From the NCBI RefSeq assembly GCF_004027225.2, contig NC_044302.2, positions 75,145,253 through 75,209,252 on the forward strand: a DNA stretch of 64,000 nucleotides, given 5' to 3'. A program made the translations under genes and the position numbers. A model generated the notes under the pieces. The model searched no databases and had not been told where the DNA came from. It saw nothing but the letters and a program-made list of their open reading frames with translations. The DNA is from Strigops habroptila. Taxonomy: Eukaryota; Chordata; Aves; Psittaciformes; Psittacidae. Positions 25,258 to 35,699 of this stretch are shown one piece after another. Each line of letters begins with the position of its first letter. The stretch's first letter is position 1.

Positions 25258-25375
25258 AAGAAAAAGCAATAAAGGAAAAGAGAAAAAAAAAAAAAAAAGA
25301 AAAAAAAAAAAAAGAGAGAGAGAGAAAGGAAGGGGGAAAAAAAGAAAAAAGAAAAAAAAAAGAAGGAGAATTCCG
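25258..25375 (+). repeat. Polypurine tract (A/G-rich, ~118 bp)
   Basis: Almost uninterrupted purines on the plus strand: A runs, a GAGAGAGAGAGA stretch, and AAGGAAGGGGG. Such homopurine-homopyrimidine mirror-like tracts can form triplex (H-)DNA. Translated frames here (K/E-rich on plus, F-rich on minus) are artefacts of the tract. Confidence 0.85.
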
Positions 25376-25439
25376 GAGCCTGGCACGAAGGACAAGTCCT
25401 GAGGAATCCGAGGGGCAGGATCTGCTGTTTCTTAATTGA

Positions 25440-26330
25440 GGGGGACACATAACTGAGGTGCCTTTCCTGGCCCGGTTTGGCTGTTTGCCGTCCCGGGCTG
25501 GAAGCGCTCCCCGCTGCACGGCCCCACTCCAAGCCCTGCCGGCTCGACCTTGGAGCGCGGGGCCCCGCGATCGCACACGCGTGGAGGGGAAAGAAGAGCA
25601 GAGGGAAGGCGCCCAGAAGCCCCCTGCTTCCCCGGTCCCCGCCTCGGCCCTTCGCCTCCCAGGAGGTCACCGGGGAAAGAGGAGCCGGGACGCGGGTGGA
25701 GCCCGTCACGGCTGCGTTTGTGCAGGGGTCTGTGATAGGGGTCTGGTCGGGGTGCAGAGGCAGGCGGGGGGCTGGGAAGGGTCTCCGCCCCACATTCCAG
25801 CCCACCACCGCCTCCTCGCAGGGAGGATGGTGCGGAGGGGAGCAGCGCGGGTGGTTTGAGGAAGGCTGAACCTTTAATTGGGCGATAAATCAGGGAGAGA
25901 AGCACAGGGCAGTGCGAGCAGGTGTCAAAACAGAGGAAGAGTCGGTCGGCCGGCTCGGCACGGCAGGCAGGGCGCCCTCGCCCCCTCCCCCGCTAATGTC
26001 ACCCTGGTAAGTCTCCTGCCAGCAGACGCGGGGGGAAGGTTCAGGCAAAGCCGAGAGATCGCGGGTCCCTCCAGGCCACAGGGAGGAACCGGGCCACGCG
26101 TGGGGTCCTTTCGTCGCCACGGCGCGGGCGAGCGTGCCCACCGGTGGGCTTTCCTCTTCGCTTTTTTCCTGCCAGGCCGTCAAAAAAAAAGCCCGCAGGA
26201 GGAGCATGGCGGAGGTAAAGGCCCCCACCTCTCATTTCGGCACCCGGCGGCAACTGAGAACCGCTCATCCCACCCGCTCTCCTTGCTCCTTGCCCCACTA
26301 CCTGTCTTTCCCCGCACTTGCTCTCTCTCT
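25440..26330. other. CpG-rich block, no gene recognised
   Basis: GC-rich, CpG-dense sequence with long chance open frames on both strands. No domain, and no start codon with downstream codon bias. Part of the CpG mosaic downstream of FOXD1. Confidence 0.45.
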
Positions 26331-26660
26331 GGCAGATCGGGATTACCGACCAGATTCTGAGCGATTTCAAATTCAATACTTCGCTCAGGAAAAGCGGGGA
26401 ATAGGGAATGGAATTAAGACCCAGCCTGTCAAAGTCTCTAATCAAACCGCTGGCAAAAGGGGATTTGTAGACAAAAGGAAACAATGGAAGTCTCGTTAGA
26501 TCATTTTTCTGGACATTGTTTATGGTCTGGAAGGGATCAATCGTTTCAAAATGTTACCAGTAAAAATGATCCTGTGTGGAATGTAGCTAATCCTTTTAGG
26601 TTCCTGTCAACTGTTTCCACTCAAGGAATCCGATTTTTCAAATCAAAGGTGCAGAACTCA
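26330..26660. promoter_or_regulatory. Candidate enhancer with paired SOX-type sites
   Basis: An AT-richer, repeat-free block between CpG-rich blocks. It holds an inverted pair of SOX-like words, AACAATGG (26480-26487) and ACATTGTT (26513-26520). Between and around them lie TCTCGTTAGATCATTTTTCT, TGTTTATGG and AAATGATCCTGTGTGGAATG (the last part resembles the TEAD word GGAATG). It ends with TTTTAGGTTCCTGTCAACTG. The density of well-formed factor motifs fits a developmental enhancer. This is inference from motifs only. Confidence 0.35.
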
Positions 26661-27560
26661 GTTGCCGAGGGATTTATAGCGCTGGCACCGGGCTCCCCGC
26701 CCGCCTCCCCTCCCCCAGCGCCCCACGGTGTCTCCAAACGCCCCGCGTGGGTGCCAAGGCAGGACTCTGCTGCGCCGTGGGTTGTCCGTGTCGGGGCTGG
26801 TTATCAGCCCGGGGCGCTCCCTCAAAGGCAGCTACGGTCTGCTCTGCCGGAGGGCCGCCGTGTGCCCAGCGCACCCGAGGCAGGCCGGCAGCGTACCTGG
26901 GCCCGAAGAGGGCCAGGAGCCGCCGGCCCCTTCCGCTGGGCTCCCCGCAGCGCCCTCGGCTCTGCCCCGGCGCGGCGGCGGCGATTTGCGCCGCTCACAC
27001 GGGCAAACCGCCCCTTCTCGCTGCCGCAGGCGCAGCAGCAGCTCCGGGGCTGGGTTCAAAAGCTCCTGTGGGAGCGCTGGGTTTGGCTTGCCCGTGTGTT
27101 AGCAAGTGGTTGCGGGCTTCCTCTGGCTGGCGAGGAGGTAGAAGGGGAAGGCAGTCTGTTTAAAAGCAGAGACATCCACATCCACTTGTCGGTAGCTCCG
27201 CTCCGGTGCGTAGATCTGCCTCACGGGCTGGCGGGCGGGACCCGAGTTTCCCCCGAAAACCATGTCCCGGTCGGCAGATGTCTGAACACCAGGAGAAGAG
27301 CCATCGGGTGGGGAATCGTGCTGAAAGCGATCTAAAGAGGTCAATTTCCAAGAGAAGGGCCGCCCTTTGGCTTCTTGTACGGAAGCGGGAAGCAGAGGGG
27401 AGGAGGTCTGCCGTTTGGTGTTAGCGGGACCACTGGCTTCCGAGCGCCGGCGGGACGGTACGAGGACGCACACTCGCGTGCGCTGCCCAGCACGCAGCGC
27501 CGTCTGCACGGACTTCCAGGGGGCGGGGAGGATGTTTGATAGAACCCACCGAGCGGCCCC
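26660..27560. other. CpG-rich block, no gene recognised
   Basis: Dense CpG and overlapping chance frames on both strands (for example 26484-27335 plus, 283 codons). The deduced proteins are R/P/G/A-rich without recognisable domains. Confidence 0.45.
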
Positions 27561-27569
27561 TGGCTGGAT

Positions 27570-28560
27570 TCTGTGCAATCAGAGGCAGGCTGGAATCAAT
27601 AGCATAAATTATTTTCCAAGATCCGTAATTTCCGACCCCATTCACCTTCGGGAAAGCCACTCACCTGATATACCTGTCCCCCTCGCTCCTCGCTGGACAA
27701 GTTTTTATTTTCGCCAATGGTTCCTTTAACCGTGAACTATTGATCCGAAGAGACTGCCTTCCTTTACCCCTCCCTTTTTGCAGCCAAAATACAGGTGGAA
27801 TTCACTCTATACACGTATATTAGAAAGCTATCAGTTTCGTCTAGTGGTTGCTGAATAAGCAGAGGTGACAGTGTTTATTTTACCAAAAAAAACCCCTGAG
27901 GAAGACACCTCATTTATCTTGATTGTGTGTATTTAATGTATTTCGTGTATACAGGTGTGCATGTGCTCGCCCGTAACGAAAGCTGAGAAGCAAACCTACG
28001 TCCACCGCGGTAGGAAGAGCCGTATTCTCGTGTTTTATCAGGACTTTACGAAGCGTGGGCATTTGCCTTAGCGACCACTGCAGTGCTACAGATGCGAGGG
28101 TCAGCGACAGCACCCGGTCCCGGGTACACGCGCCTGGACATGGGCACGCGTTTTGCTGCACTCAAAACGTTTTCTGTTGTGCGGAAGAGAGAGAAATACC
28201 TTCGGATTAACCGTGGATAAGGCTTTCCCAGACTCAGGCAACGAATTAGGGCAAGAACTGCAATCTGTATTTATCCTTTTGCTTCCAACATAAATTGTAT
28301 AATTTATCATCTAAATATGGGGCCCCGCAGACTTCTGCGTGCCGTTTTGCTCCATCAACGAAAGGGAAACTTAGAATCAATTCAACAGGTCTCTTGTGGT
28401 TTGGAGAAAGGGCAAGTTTAATTATTTTGATTAAAAAAAACAACACAACTTTCCCCGTGAATTCAGCTCAGCTATATTATTTCTGAAATTGGCTAGACAC
28501 TGCATTTTTAAAAAGTAAAAATTAAAAAGACTTTCGTACAGTACAGTCCATATTTTTTTT
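27570..28560. other. Intergenic, AT-richer, possible regulatory DNA
   Basis: Mixed-composition sequence without repeats or a supported gene. Words such as ATTGTATAATTTATCATC (near 28,290) and a TTAATTATTTTGATTAAA stretch (near 28,417-28,435) are homeodomain-like. Nothing stronger is seen. Confidence 0.4.
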
Positions 28561-28569
28561 CCTACGTTC

Positions 28570-30200
28570 TGGGCACTCCGAGGCCTAGCGGAAAATAGAT
28601 CTCTCTTCTCCTCCAAAGTGCAGACCGCAGCGGGAGCGCCGTCGCCCCTCGCCGCGGCAGCCCGCGGAGCCGGAGCCCTGTACTGAAGGCACATTTTCGT
28701 ACAAGGCGCATCTTCCGCGGGATTCCCACTATGGTCCCCGCCGAGCCATAGCCGGATGCCTTCCTGCTCCTACGGGCGGGCTCGGCGCGAAGTACGGCCG
28801 CGGCGGCTCTGTCCGGCTGCGCAGCCGCGCACATCCCGCGGTGCCACCCACGCTGCCGCAGCCGCGCAGCCTTCGTCTCTCTCTCCTCGTTTGGGTCCGG
28901 CGGGAGCTGCGCGGCGAGCCGGGTCGGGCGGCAGGAAGGAGGCTGAGGGGCTGCTGGGGGGCCGGCAGTCCGCAGCACCCCTCCGGGCGGGCACCGGCGG
29001 CGGGTCACGGCGCTCTTCTGCAAAAGGAAAACGAGAATAAGTGTTTTACCGATCTGGGGCCCGCCTGCAAGTCTCCGCCTCCCCAAAAATCGATGGGGAC
29101 CCATCTGTGCAGGGAGGCAGCAAGCACATTTGCAGCCTTAGTGTGGATCCGAAAGCAGCTCTTTGTCGTCGGGAGTGCCGCCTTCCTGCACGCACGTACA
29201 TACACATACTTGTGCACGAATCTCTTCTCCGCACCCAGTCGTGCTTTGCACTGCAGGAAGGGGCAGCGAGCGGAGACCCCACGACGGCTGCTCGACTTGG
29301 CTCTCATGTTCGGGGTTGCGGAGGAGAAAAGAGTTAAGGAGAAGGGCGGAGAAGCCCTGCAGTCACCTGCAGCAGGTCTCCGGAGGCGGGGGGCAAGCGG
29401 ACACATATCTACTCGGGAGGTGCCCCGTCCCCGCCGGTGTATGCGGCCCGGCGCCGCACCCAAAAGGGAGCGGAGCGGGAGAAACTTCGGTGAGGATGGG
29501 GAAGCCGCTGGTAACAAGCTGAAAAACGAATCTGCTTTGGTTAGCAAGTCCCAGAACAGAAAGAGTTTGGCCATAACCATAATTTCCATTATTTCTGTCA
29601 AATACAATATTATCAGAGACTACTGAAGTACTTACTGTAAGTAATGAGGGAAAGTATTACATACCTAGCGAAGCCTCCGGGCCATGCCAAAGGACTATTA
29701 AACCAGCTCCACTTTCCAACATATTCCCCGCATAGGCCTCAGTCTCCGCAGGGGTGACCATGCGTTCTACCCTCGCCACCAGCGCGGCAAGAAAAGGGCG
29801 CAGCCGAGAGCAGGTGAGGCCCTCTCCTCCTCTTTCACCCTCCAGGCTCGGGAATGGAGCTGGCCCTGGATGCTTGAAACCAGCCTTTAAGGACGGAGAC
29901 TGCACCGGCCGGCGCCCCGCTTCCCCCGGGAGTGCCTCTCCCTGCACCATAAAAATAACGACGAGTGAATGTGTGGCCCGAAGGAGCAGAGGATAGAGAA
30001 GGTTTGGGAGGAGACCAGCGCCAGGGCCGGGGAGCCGCGCACGGGGTCCCCACGGCCCGGCCGGACCGCCCTGCCCGCCGCAGCACTCGCCGGGTCCTGG
30101 GAGACCCGGCGCGATGTCAGGCCCCTCTGCACAATGCGGGGGGAGCGCTCCGGTGTGAAGGGCGCAGTGTGCGAACGTGCAAACTAATCATCTTCGACAC
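28570..30200. other. CpG-rich blocks, no gene recognised
   Basis: GC-rich, CpG-dense sequence (about 28,570-29,500 and 29,750-30,180) separated by an AT-richer bridge. The long frames on both strands (for example 28841-29626 plus, 29005-29607 minus) overlap each other and have no domain. Confidence 0.45.
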
Positions 30201-30289
30201 AGGGGAGGGAAGGGGAAACTTCTTTTACAGGGGATGTGGGAAGGGACCCAACGCAGTCCTGCTTGAGACAAACGTTATACAAGATGCTT

Positions 30290-30620
30290 GAAAAGAAATA
30301 TTTTTTTTAAAACCTAATTAAAAATATATAAATCACGCAACAGAAACAAAGAAATATGTGGAAGGAAACGTTTCTGGATGGAGACACTGTGTGTGGCATA
30401 AAAAGCGATTGAATACATAAGGGCTTCATTAAATTCCCAATAGATAACATTTGGCTAAATCTATCCCTAGATTAAAACTCTGCATAATAGCACCATAAAC
30501 TAAGAAGTTTCTTTTTGTGTGGTCCTTCTGGAGGAACTGATTGAAACATTAGCCCCCTCATAGAGCAATCCCCTCCCAATTCAGCTCCAGTAATTCGTCT
30601 CTCAGCCCTACGGGGATATG
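30290..30620. promoter_or_regulatory. Candidate noncoding regulatory element
   Basis: An abrupt AT-rich island between CpG-rich blocks, free of repeats, with CCTAATTAAAAATATATAAA, CACGCAACAG, GGCATAAAAAGCGATTGAA, AACATTAGCCCCCTC and CAATTCAGCTCCAGTAATTC. The same alternation is seen at 24,880 and 26,330. Enhancer assignment is a guess from texture and homeodomain-like cores. Confidence 0.28.
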
Positions 30621-30749
30621 ATGAGAAAAGAAGACGGGTTAATGAATCCACACTTTGTAGGTGGGAGGAGGAGAAGGAGGCGACACCATCCTGTTTGTCC
30701 CACCAGATTGTTTATTAGGGCCCAGCCTATTTTGGAGGAATTGTCCGTC

Positions 30750-31720
30750 CGGGCTCCGTCCCTGCGAGGACTACACATCTCCTCTCTTCGTCTGGAAAGC
30801 CCGGGGAGGGGGGAAGAGGTGGGGGCTCGGGGGGGGGGGGGCTGGGGGCACGGCGGGCCGTTTGCATGCTAATGGGTCGCTGTGGCCCGGCGGTGCTGCC
30901 AGCCCATCAAAGGGATGCGGGGCCGGCGCCTTTTCTGGCGGCACCTGCTCGGGGGCAGCGGCGCAGGAAACCGAGACCGCCGGGCTCTGGGGACGGAGGT
31001 CGGGCGGCTTCCCCGCGGACTCGGAGAAAACAAGCGCACGGGTCTTTCCCCAGCACCACAGACGCCTTCCTCGAGCCCTCACCTCAGAGCCTGAACAAAA
31101 AACCCCAAACAAACAACAAAAGAAAAAGCTACATCACGTATTGCAATTAGCTCCTGCCAGCTTCCCCACCAGTTCCCAGGTGAAGGCCTGGGATGCAGAA
31201 GACCGGCATAAAGCATGGCAGGAACAAGTGGCCGAGTTTCCGGCATAAAGCATGGAAGGAACAAGTTTCCTTGCATTATACCTTCGAGAACGGTTTTCCT
31301 CTGAAGAGACCCGAGGGAAGGGCGGCAGGCAGGCTCAGACCCCGGGCCGGGCCGGCCCCCGCGCTGGGGAGGTCGCCGGGCTCCCAAGGGTTTGCTGCGG
31401 GGAAGCCAAGAGAAACAAATATCGGATCGCCGGAACCTGCTCTTTCCCCCTAACTGCACGGGGACGGAGCAAGGACTTACACGGCCTCTCGCCCCGGGCC
31501 GCTGCTCCAGCAGCTAGAAGTCGGACTGACGGCAAGAAGCATCCCTCCTCGGGGGGCCCGGCACCACCGCGCTCACGGTTACAGCCGTCTCCTCCCTCGC
31601 AAAACCTCCCCCTTTTGATTGATTTTAGTCGCATCTCCGAGGGGCGCCTAAGCCGAGCTCGGTACCCCGCTCTGCACCGGCGCGGCGGCCCCCGCATATG
31701 CTAGCCGGGCCCGAGGAAGC
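30750..31720. other. CpG-rich block, no gene recognised
   Basis: GC-rich block starting with a run of 13 G bases near 30,829-30,841. It contains the 37-bp tandem duplication listed separately. Open frames on both strands look like chance. Confidence 0.45.
31203..31271 (+). repeat. 37-bp tandem duplication, two copies
   Basis: CCGGCATAAAGCATGG occurs at 31203-31218 and again at 31240-31255. Each copy is followed by a near-identical AGGAACAAGT stretch. The period is 37 bp and there are two copies with few differences, so it is a local duplication of fairly recent origin. Confidence 0.85.
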
Positions 31721-31729
31721 CAGTTAACC

Positions 31730-33030
31730 GCTCCCTCGTGAAGAGGATGGGTCCCTTCCCAGGGGTACTTTTGCGGTGCCTCTGGGTTCTTTTTCCTTCA
31801 GTTTTACAAATTAAACGTGCCTCAACTTCCTTGTCCTCTAACGGGCCAGGGGCAAGCAAAGAGGCCCTCCAGCTGCAGATGGCAAATGGAGCCTAGCAGA
31901 GATGTTGCGCCCAGTCTTCCCGCTTATTGAAAACCAGTGATTTAACCCTGGATTGCTACAAACTAAACAGAAAAGCATCACTTCTCTATCCCCGAAAATA
32001 ACTAAAATCAAGGCGACCAGGTCTTTCGATATGTAAAATCATGTAACTACACAACCCTCCCCTCCTCACTCCAAAAAGCACTAAAAGGCACCACTCCTTT
32101 TTTTTCTTTTTCACTAAAATTAACATCATTTATCCCTAATCTACTAAATTGTTATAAATATTCGTACTTGAAAAGCGCCTCCTTGATTTGAAAATTCGTG
32201 TTCCGAATCCACAACAAGCAATCACAGGCCTGCTCTTAAACCCTGCGACTCTCTTTTCATGCCTAAGATCCGAATATTTGAAGAGGGCTTTTTTGTTTAA
32301 AAATAATTTTAGCCTATGAAATAGGTATCCATCGATCTTTTGCGGGTTAAGACGAGGGTTCACACTCAGAAAAGCTGTTTTCACGGTTTGTTGCAAACAC
32401 ACACCCTTACATAGTGCATCTAATCAGCTCATTATACGACGATATTCCAATGCTCATCTTATATTATGTGTACTGGAAAGTAGAAACACATGTCCCTGTT
32501 ATCATCACAGAAACATAAGTGTCTACGACAAATCTCTCTGAAGTTCAGTACATGCCCCTTATTAGCAGTATTTTAATTTAGGCCTCTTGGAAACCAAACT
32601 GTGATGCAGTTGTGATTTAGAACACATCCAAAAGTATAAAAACAGTTTCAAACAGTCTTTTTAATCAATCCTCTGATTGGTGCCCTGCAGAACCGGGCTT
32701 TACTCCCTCGAGAAAGATTTATTTCTATTTATTCCCTCTGCTGTCCATTATTTGTTTGTTTGTTTGTTTGTTTGTCTTTCATTCTCCACTACAGTTAACA
32801 ATGGTTTGACTGCAAAGATCATAGTCTGATCTTCTTCTTTGAGGTCAAATCCAGCCATAATAAATTGCAAGCTTTACAATTCCTTAGCTATTGTGCTATT
32901 AATCCCCAAGACAAAAATACCAATGTCCCAAAGAAGGGAGAAGTATTAAGAAGGGAAGGGTCCGAAGCCAACTATTTGGCTGGGCTCTTCTGGCTTTTGG
33001 GTTTTGTTTTGCACTTTTTTTTTCTTTTCT
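31730..33030. other. FOXD1 3' flank, AT-rich, no gene seen
   Basis: AT-rich DNA downstream of the FOXD1 gene end. It contains a (TTTG)6 run at 32751-32774 and scattered TTATTA/TAAT words. I see no gene. Regulatory content is possible but unsupported. Confidence 0.5.
32751..32774 (+). repeat. (TTTG)n microsatellite
   Basis: Six tandem TTTG units. Confidence 0.9.
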
Positions 33031-33039
33031 TTTTTTTTT

Positions 33040-33635
33040 TTCTGAAAATTAAAAATTTTATTTTTGAAATTGTGTAAAAATTTTACATTAAAATGGTACA
33101 ATAATACTTGCCAGTAATTTTTAACAATATTCCTTGTAAAGAATATGCATAAAGTACAAAATAAAAAACTCCATAAGTCTATTATAATACAAAACACAGG
33201 TTAAAATAAGAAATGATAATCTTGGCTTTCTTCTGTGTAAACATGTTAATCTTTTCTTTTATAAAAGTATATGAGACAAGTGTACTAAAATGAAAAAGTA
33301 TTGCTTTGCCGTCCTCCCTCAAGCCTTTTTTTTTTTTTTCCTGTACATCACTGTTTTCAAGTTCCTAGACCTGAGAATCTCTGAACTTTTAACGGTTTAG
33401 AGACGTTATTTATCACCATTATTTTTGATTTTTAAGGAATAACGAGTAACTTTGCTATAGCGTGACCGCCTGCCCGTGCGGCCCGCCACCGCGGCGGCTC
33501 CCTCCCGAGCCCCACCGCGAAATCCCCATGCAAAGCCCGCATTCCCTCCGGGCGGCGTCCGCCGGGCATCCATCCGAGCGGCGGAGAAAGGACATAGATA
33601 CCCCAGATCCTACCTTCGAAAAGACTCCCACACCC
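33040..33635 (-). other. FOXD1: FOXD1 3' untranslated region (predicted)
   Basis: AT-rich sequence from the FOXD1 stop codon to the first canonical poly(A) signal on the minus strand. The 3' boundary is set by that signal and is approximate. It contains AT-rich stretches such as those near 33,120-33,300, which may affect message stability. Confidence 0.5.
33057..33062 (-). terminator. FOXD1: Poly(A) signal AATAAA, FOXD1
   Basis: TTTATT on plus gives AATAAA on minus (context CAAAAATAAAATTTTTAATT), about 575 nt after the FOXD1 stop. It is the first canonical signal in that direction. An A/G-rich stretch follows on minus, so cleavage is expected within about 10-30 nt. Confidence 0.5.
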
Positions 33636-34910
33636 TTAACAGTTAGAGATTCGTGCCGCGAAGCCGGGCGCGGCGGGCAGGGCGGCGGCGGGGGGCAGGC
33701 CGCCCCCAGCGCTCCCCACCGAGCGGGACAGCCCCGGCGCCGCGGCCGACTGCGAGGCGCAGCTGCTGCCCGCGCCGGGGCCGGGGCCCGGGGCGGGCCC
33801 CCCCCCGATGATGCTCTCGATGGAGAAGGGCGAGCGGGCCAGCGCCGCGCCACTGCCAGGCTTGGCGGCGTGCAGCGAGGCCGCCAGCGCCGGGCCCAGC
33901 GGGTGCGCGTAGCCGAAGGGCGTCCGTGCCAGCTCCGCCGCCGGCAGCAAGGGGCCCGGCGGCGCGGCCGCGGCGGCGGGGGGCAGCGCCGCGCCGGGAG
34001 CGCTGCCGGGTGCGGCGGGGGGCTGGTGGGGCGGCGGGGAGGGGTGGTGGAAGGTGAAGAGGGCGGAGTGGGGGTGGTAGGGTTGGAGCTGGAGGCCGTA
34101 GCCGCAGCCGTAGGGTCCATAGGCGCAAGGCGGCTGCTGCGGGGCCTGGGGAGGGGGCTGCGGGAGGAAGGCGGCGGGGTCTACGGCGCGCAGGAGCAGC
34201 TCGGGCGCCGGGAGCTGCTGCCGCTTGAAGCGCTTTCGGCGGCGCAGGAAGCTCCCGTTGTCGAACATGTCGGCGGACTCCGGGTCCAGCGTCCAGTAGT
34301 TGCCCTTGCCCGGGTTGCCGGGCTCCCGGGGGATCTTGACGAAGCAGTCGTTGAGGGAGAGGTTGTGGCGGATGCTGTTCTGCCAGGCGGGGAACTTCTC
34401 CCGGTAGTAGGGGAAGCGCCCGCTGATAAACTCGCAGATCTCGCTCAGCGTCAGCCGCTTCTTGGGGCTCTGCAGGATGGCCATGGTGATGAGGGCGATG
34501 TAAGAGTAAGGCGGCTTCACCAGGCTGTTCTTGCCGCTGCCGCCGCCTGCCCCGCCGCCGCCGCCGCTGCCGCCGCCGCCCGGCCCGCCGCCACCCGCGA
34601 CTGCTTTCTGTGGGCCGCCCCGCGAGGGGGGCCGAGAGCCGCCGGCACCGTCCCCGCCGCCCGCCCCAACGCCACCGCCGCAGCCTCCACCGCTCACGGG
34701 CGACCGCGGCAGCAGGGCGTCGTCGTGGAGGTCGCCCACATCCTCTTCTTCCTCCTCCTCCTCCTCCTCCTCGTCCTCGGCGTAGGAGCGGCGGCGGCGG
34801 CGGGGCTGCGGCTCCTCGTCGTCCTCCTCGTCGTCCTCCTCGCCCACGACATCGATGTCGGTCTCCTCAGCCAGCGCCGTCGCCTCGGACATCTCCGAGC
34901 TCAGGGTCAT
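33636..34910 (-). CDS. FOXD1: Forkhead box protein D1 (FOXD1 / BF-2)
   Basis: A single-exon gene for a 424-residue forkhead transcription factor acting in the nucleus. The start [18 protein letters not shown] matches the family N-terminus. An acidic stretch (about 23-58, with a 12-residue E run) follows, broken by an RRRRR basic patch (37-41) and followed by a G-rich linker (74-125). The winged-helix domain spans about 131-230 ([16 protein letters not shown]; recognition helix [15 protein letters not shown] at 176-190; basic wing [10 protein letters not shown]). The C-terminal half is P/A-rich and holds FSIESIIG (362-369), a Groucho-binding eh1-like motif. It ends ARISNC, the FOXD1 ending. 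From memory human FOXD1 is somewhat longer (about 465); the difference is in A/G/P runs. In vertebrates it patterns temporal/ventral retina and kidney stroma. Its position next to BTF3 supports orthology. The frame is complete and intact. Confidence 0.97.
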   Translation of the reverse strand: MTLSSEMSEATALAEETDIDVVGEEDDEEDDEEPQPRRRRRSYAEDEEEEEEEEEEDVGDLHDDALLPRSPVSGGGCGGGVGAGGGDGAGGSRPPSRGGPQKAVAGGGGPGGGGSGGGGGAGGGSGKNSLVKPPYSYIALITMAILQSPKKRLTLSEICEFISGRFPYYREKFPAWQNSIRHNLSLNDCFVKIPREPGNPGKGNYWTLDPESADMFDNGSFLRRRKRFKRQQLPAPELLLRAVDPAAFLPQPPPQAPQQPPCAYGPYGCGYGLQLQPYHPHSALFTFHHPSPPPHQPPAAPGSAPGAALPPAAAAAPPGPLLPAAELARTPFGYAHPLGPALAASLHAAKPGSGAALARSPFSIESIIGGGPAPGPGPGAGSSCASQSAAAPGLSRSVGSAGGGLPPAAALPAAPGFAARISNC

Positions 34911-35475
34911 GGCGCAGCGGCGGGGCAGCGCATCGGTGGCGGCCGGCGCGGCGCGGCGGGCGGGAGGGAGCTCTCCCTGCCGCCGCCAGGCCCCCGCACC
35001 GCTCCGCGAAGAGCCGCCCCGCCGCCGCCGCCGCCGCGGGCAGGCGGGCCGCTCCGAGCCGCGCCGGCCCCCAGCGCCGCCGCCGCCGCGCCGCGGGAGC
35101 GCTCCCGCCGCCCGCTCGGAGGCGGCGGCTGGTTTGGGTTTTGTTTCGGGATATTTTTTGCGGCTGTTTGGGTATCTCTCCCTCTCTCTCTTTTCCCCTC
35201 CCCTCCCCCTTTTGGGGGTCTTTTGGATTTTGGGGTTTTTTTGGTTGAGGTCGGGGTTTGGGGGGAGGGGGTGGCTGTGCAGCCGCGCCTGGAAGTCGGT
35301 TCCCCCTTCTTTCTCCTCACCTCAGCCCCCAGACATTAATGGATGCGGGGCCGGAGGGAGCGTGCCTAGTACTGGGAGGAGGAGGGAGGGGAGGAGGCTG
35401 GCGGGGAGGGAGGGCGGAGGGGGCGGCTTGCCGGGGCTTGGGAAAAGACGGTGAAAAGGCTGGGGCCGAGTCCCA
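34911..35475 (-). other. FOXD1: FOXD1 5' untranslated region (predicted)
   Basis: GC-rich leader between the TATA-based transcription start estimate and the FOXD1 start codon, about 560 nt. It contains long C/T-rich stretches on plus (35,180-35,215) and (CCG)n-like tracts. The boundary is an estimate from the TATA position. Confidence 0.4.
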
Positions 35476-35498
35476 GAGAGGGCGGCCTTCCTCCTCGC

Positions 35499-35504
35499 CT
35501 TATA
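35499..35504 (-). promoter_or_regulatory. FOXD1: TATA box, FOXD1 promoter (putative)
   Basis: On minus the sequence reads CCTCGCTATAAGGCGAGG, a TATAAG element inside an 8-bp inverted repeat CCTCGC..GCGAGG. It lies about 590 nt upstream of the FOXD1 start codon inside the CpG island, which would place transcription start near 35,470. No other TATA word is closer to the gene. Confidence 0.5.
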
Positions 35505-35699
35505 GCGAGGGGGCCATCACATGGCTCCCCGCGTCAGAGCGCGGCGGGGCGAGCGGTGGCCTCGGGCGGCGCCGTGCCCCCCCCGGCGAGGGGCGCCTCG
35601 CAGCCCGCCCCGTGCCCCCGCCCTCGGCCCGGCAGGAGGGGCTTGGGGCCGCGCGGGGCCACCGGGGCCGCCCGTAGGGGAGAAGGGGGAAAATAAAGA

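Noticed and set aside
26484-27335. 283-codon plus-strand frame
   Set aside because: CpG-rich DNA with competing frames on both strands. It starts inside an AT-rich element with no Kozak or splice support and no domain.
28562-29626. Long frames on both strands (180, 200 and 261 codons)
   Set aside because: They overlap one another and have R/A/G-rich composition typical of GC-rich noncoding DNA.
33462-35339. 625-codon open frame on plus across FOXD1
   Set aside because: It is the antisense shadow of the FOXD1 coding exon and 5' UTR in very GC-rich DNA; R/A/G/P-rich with no domain.
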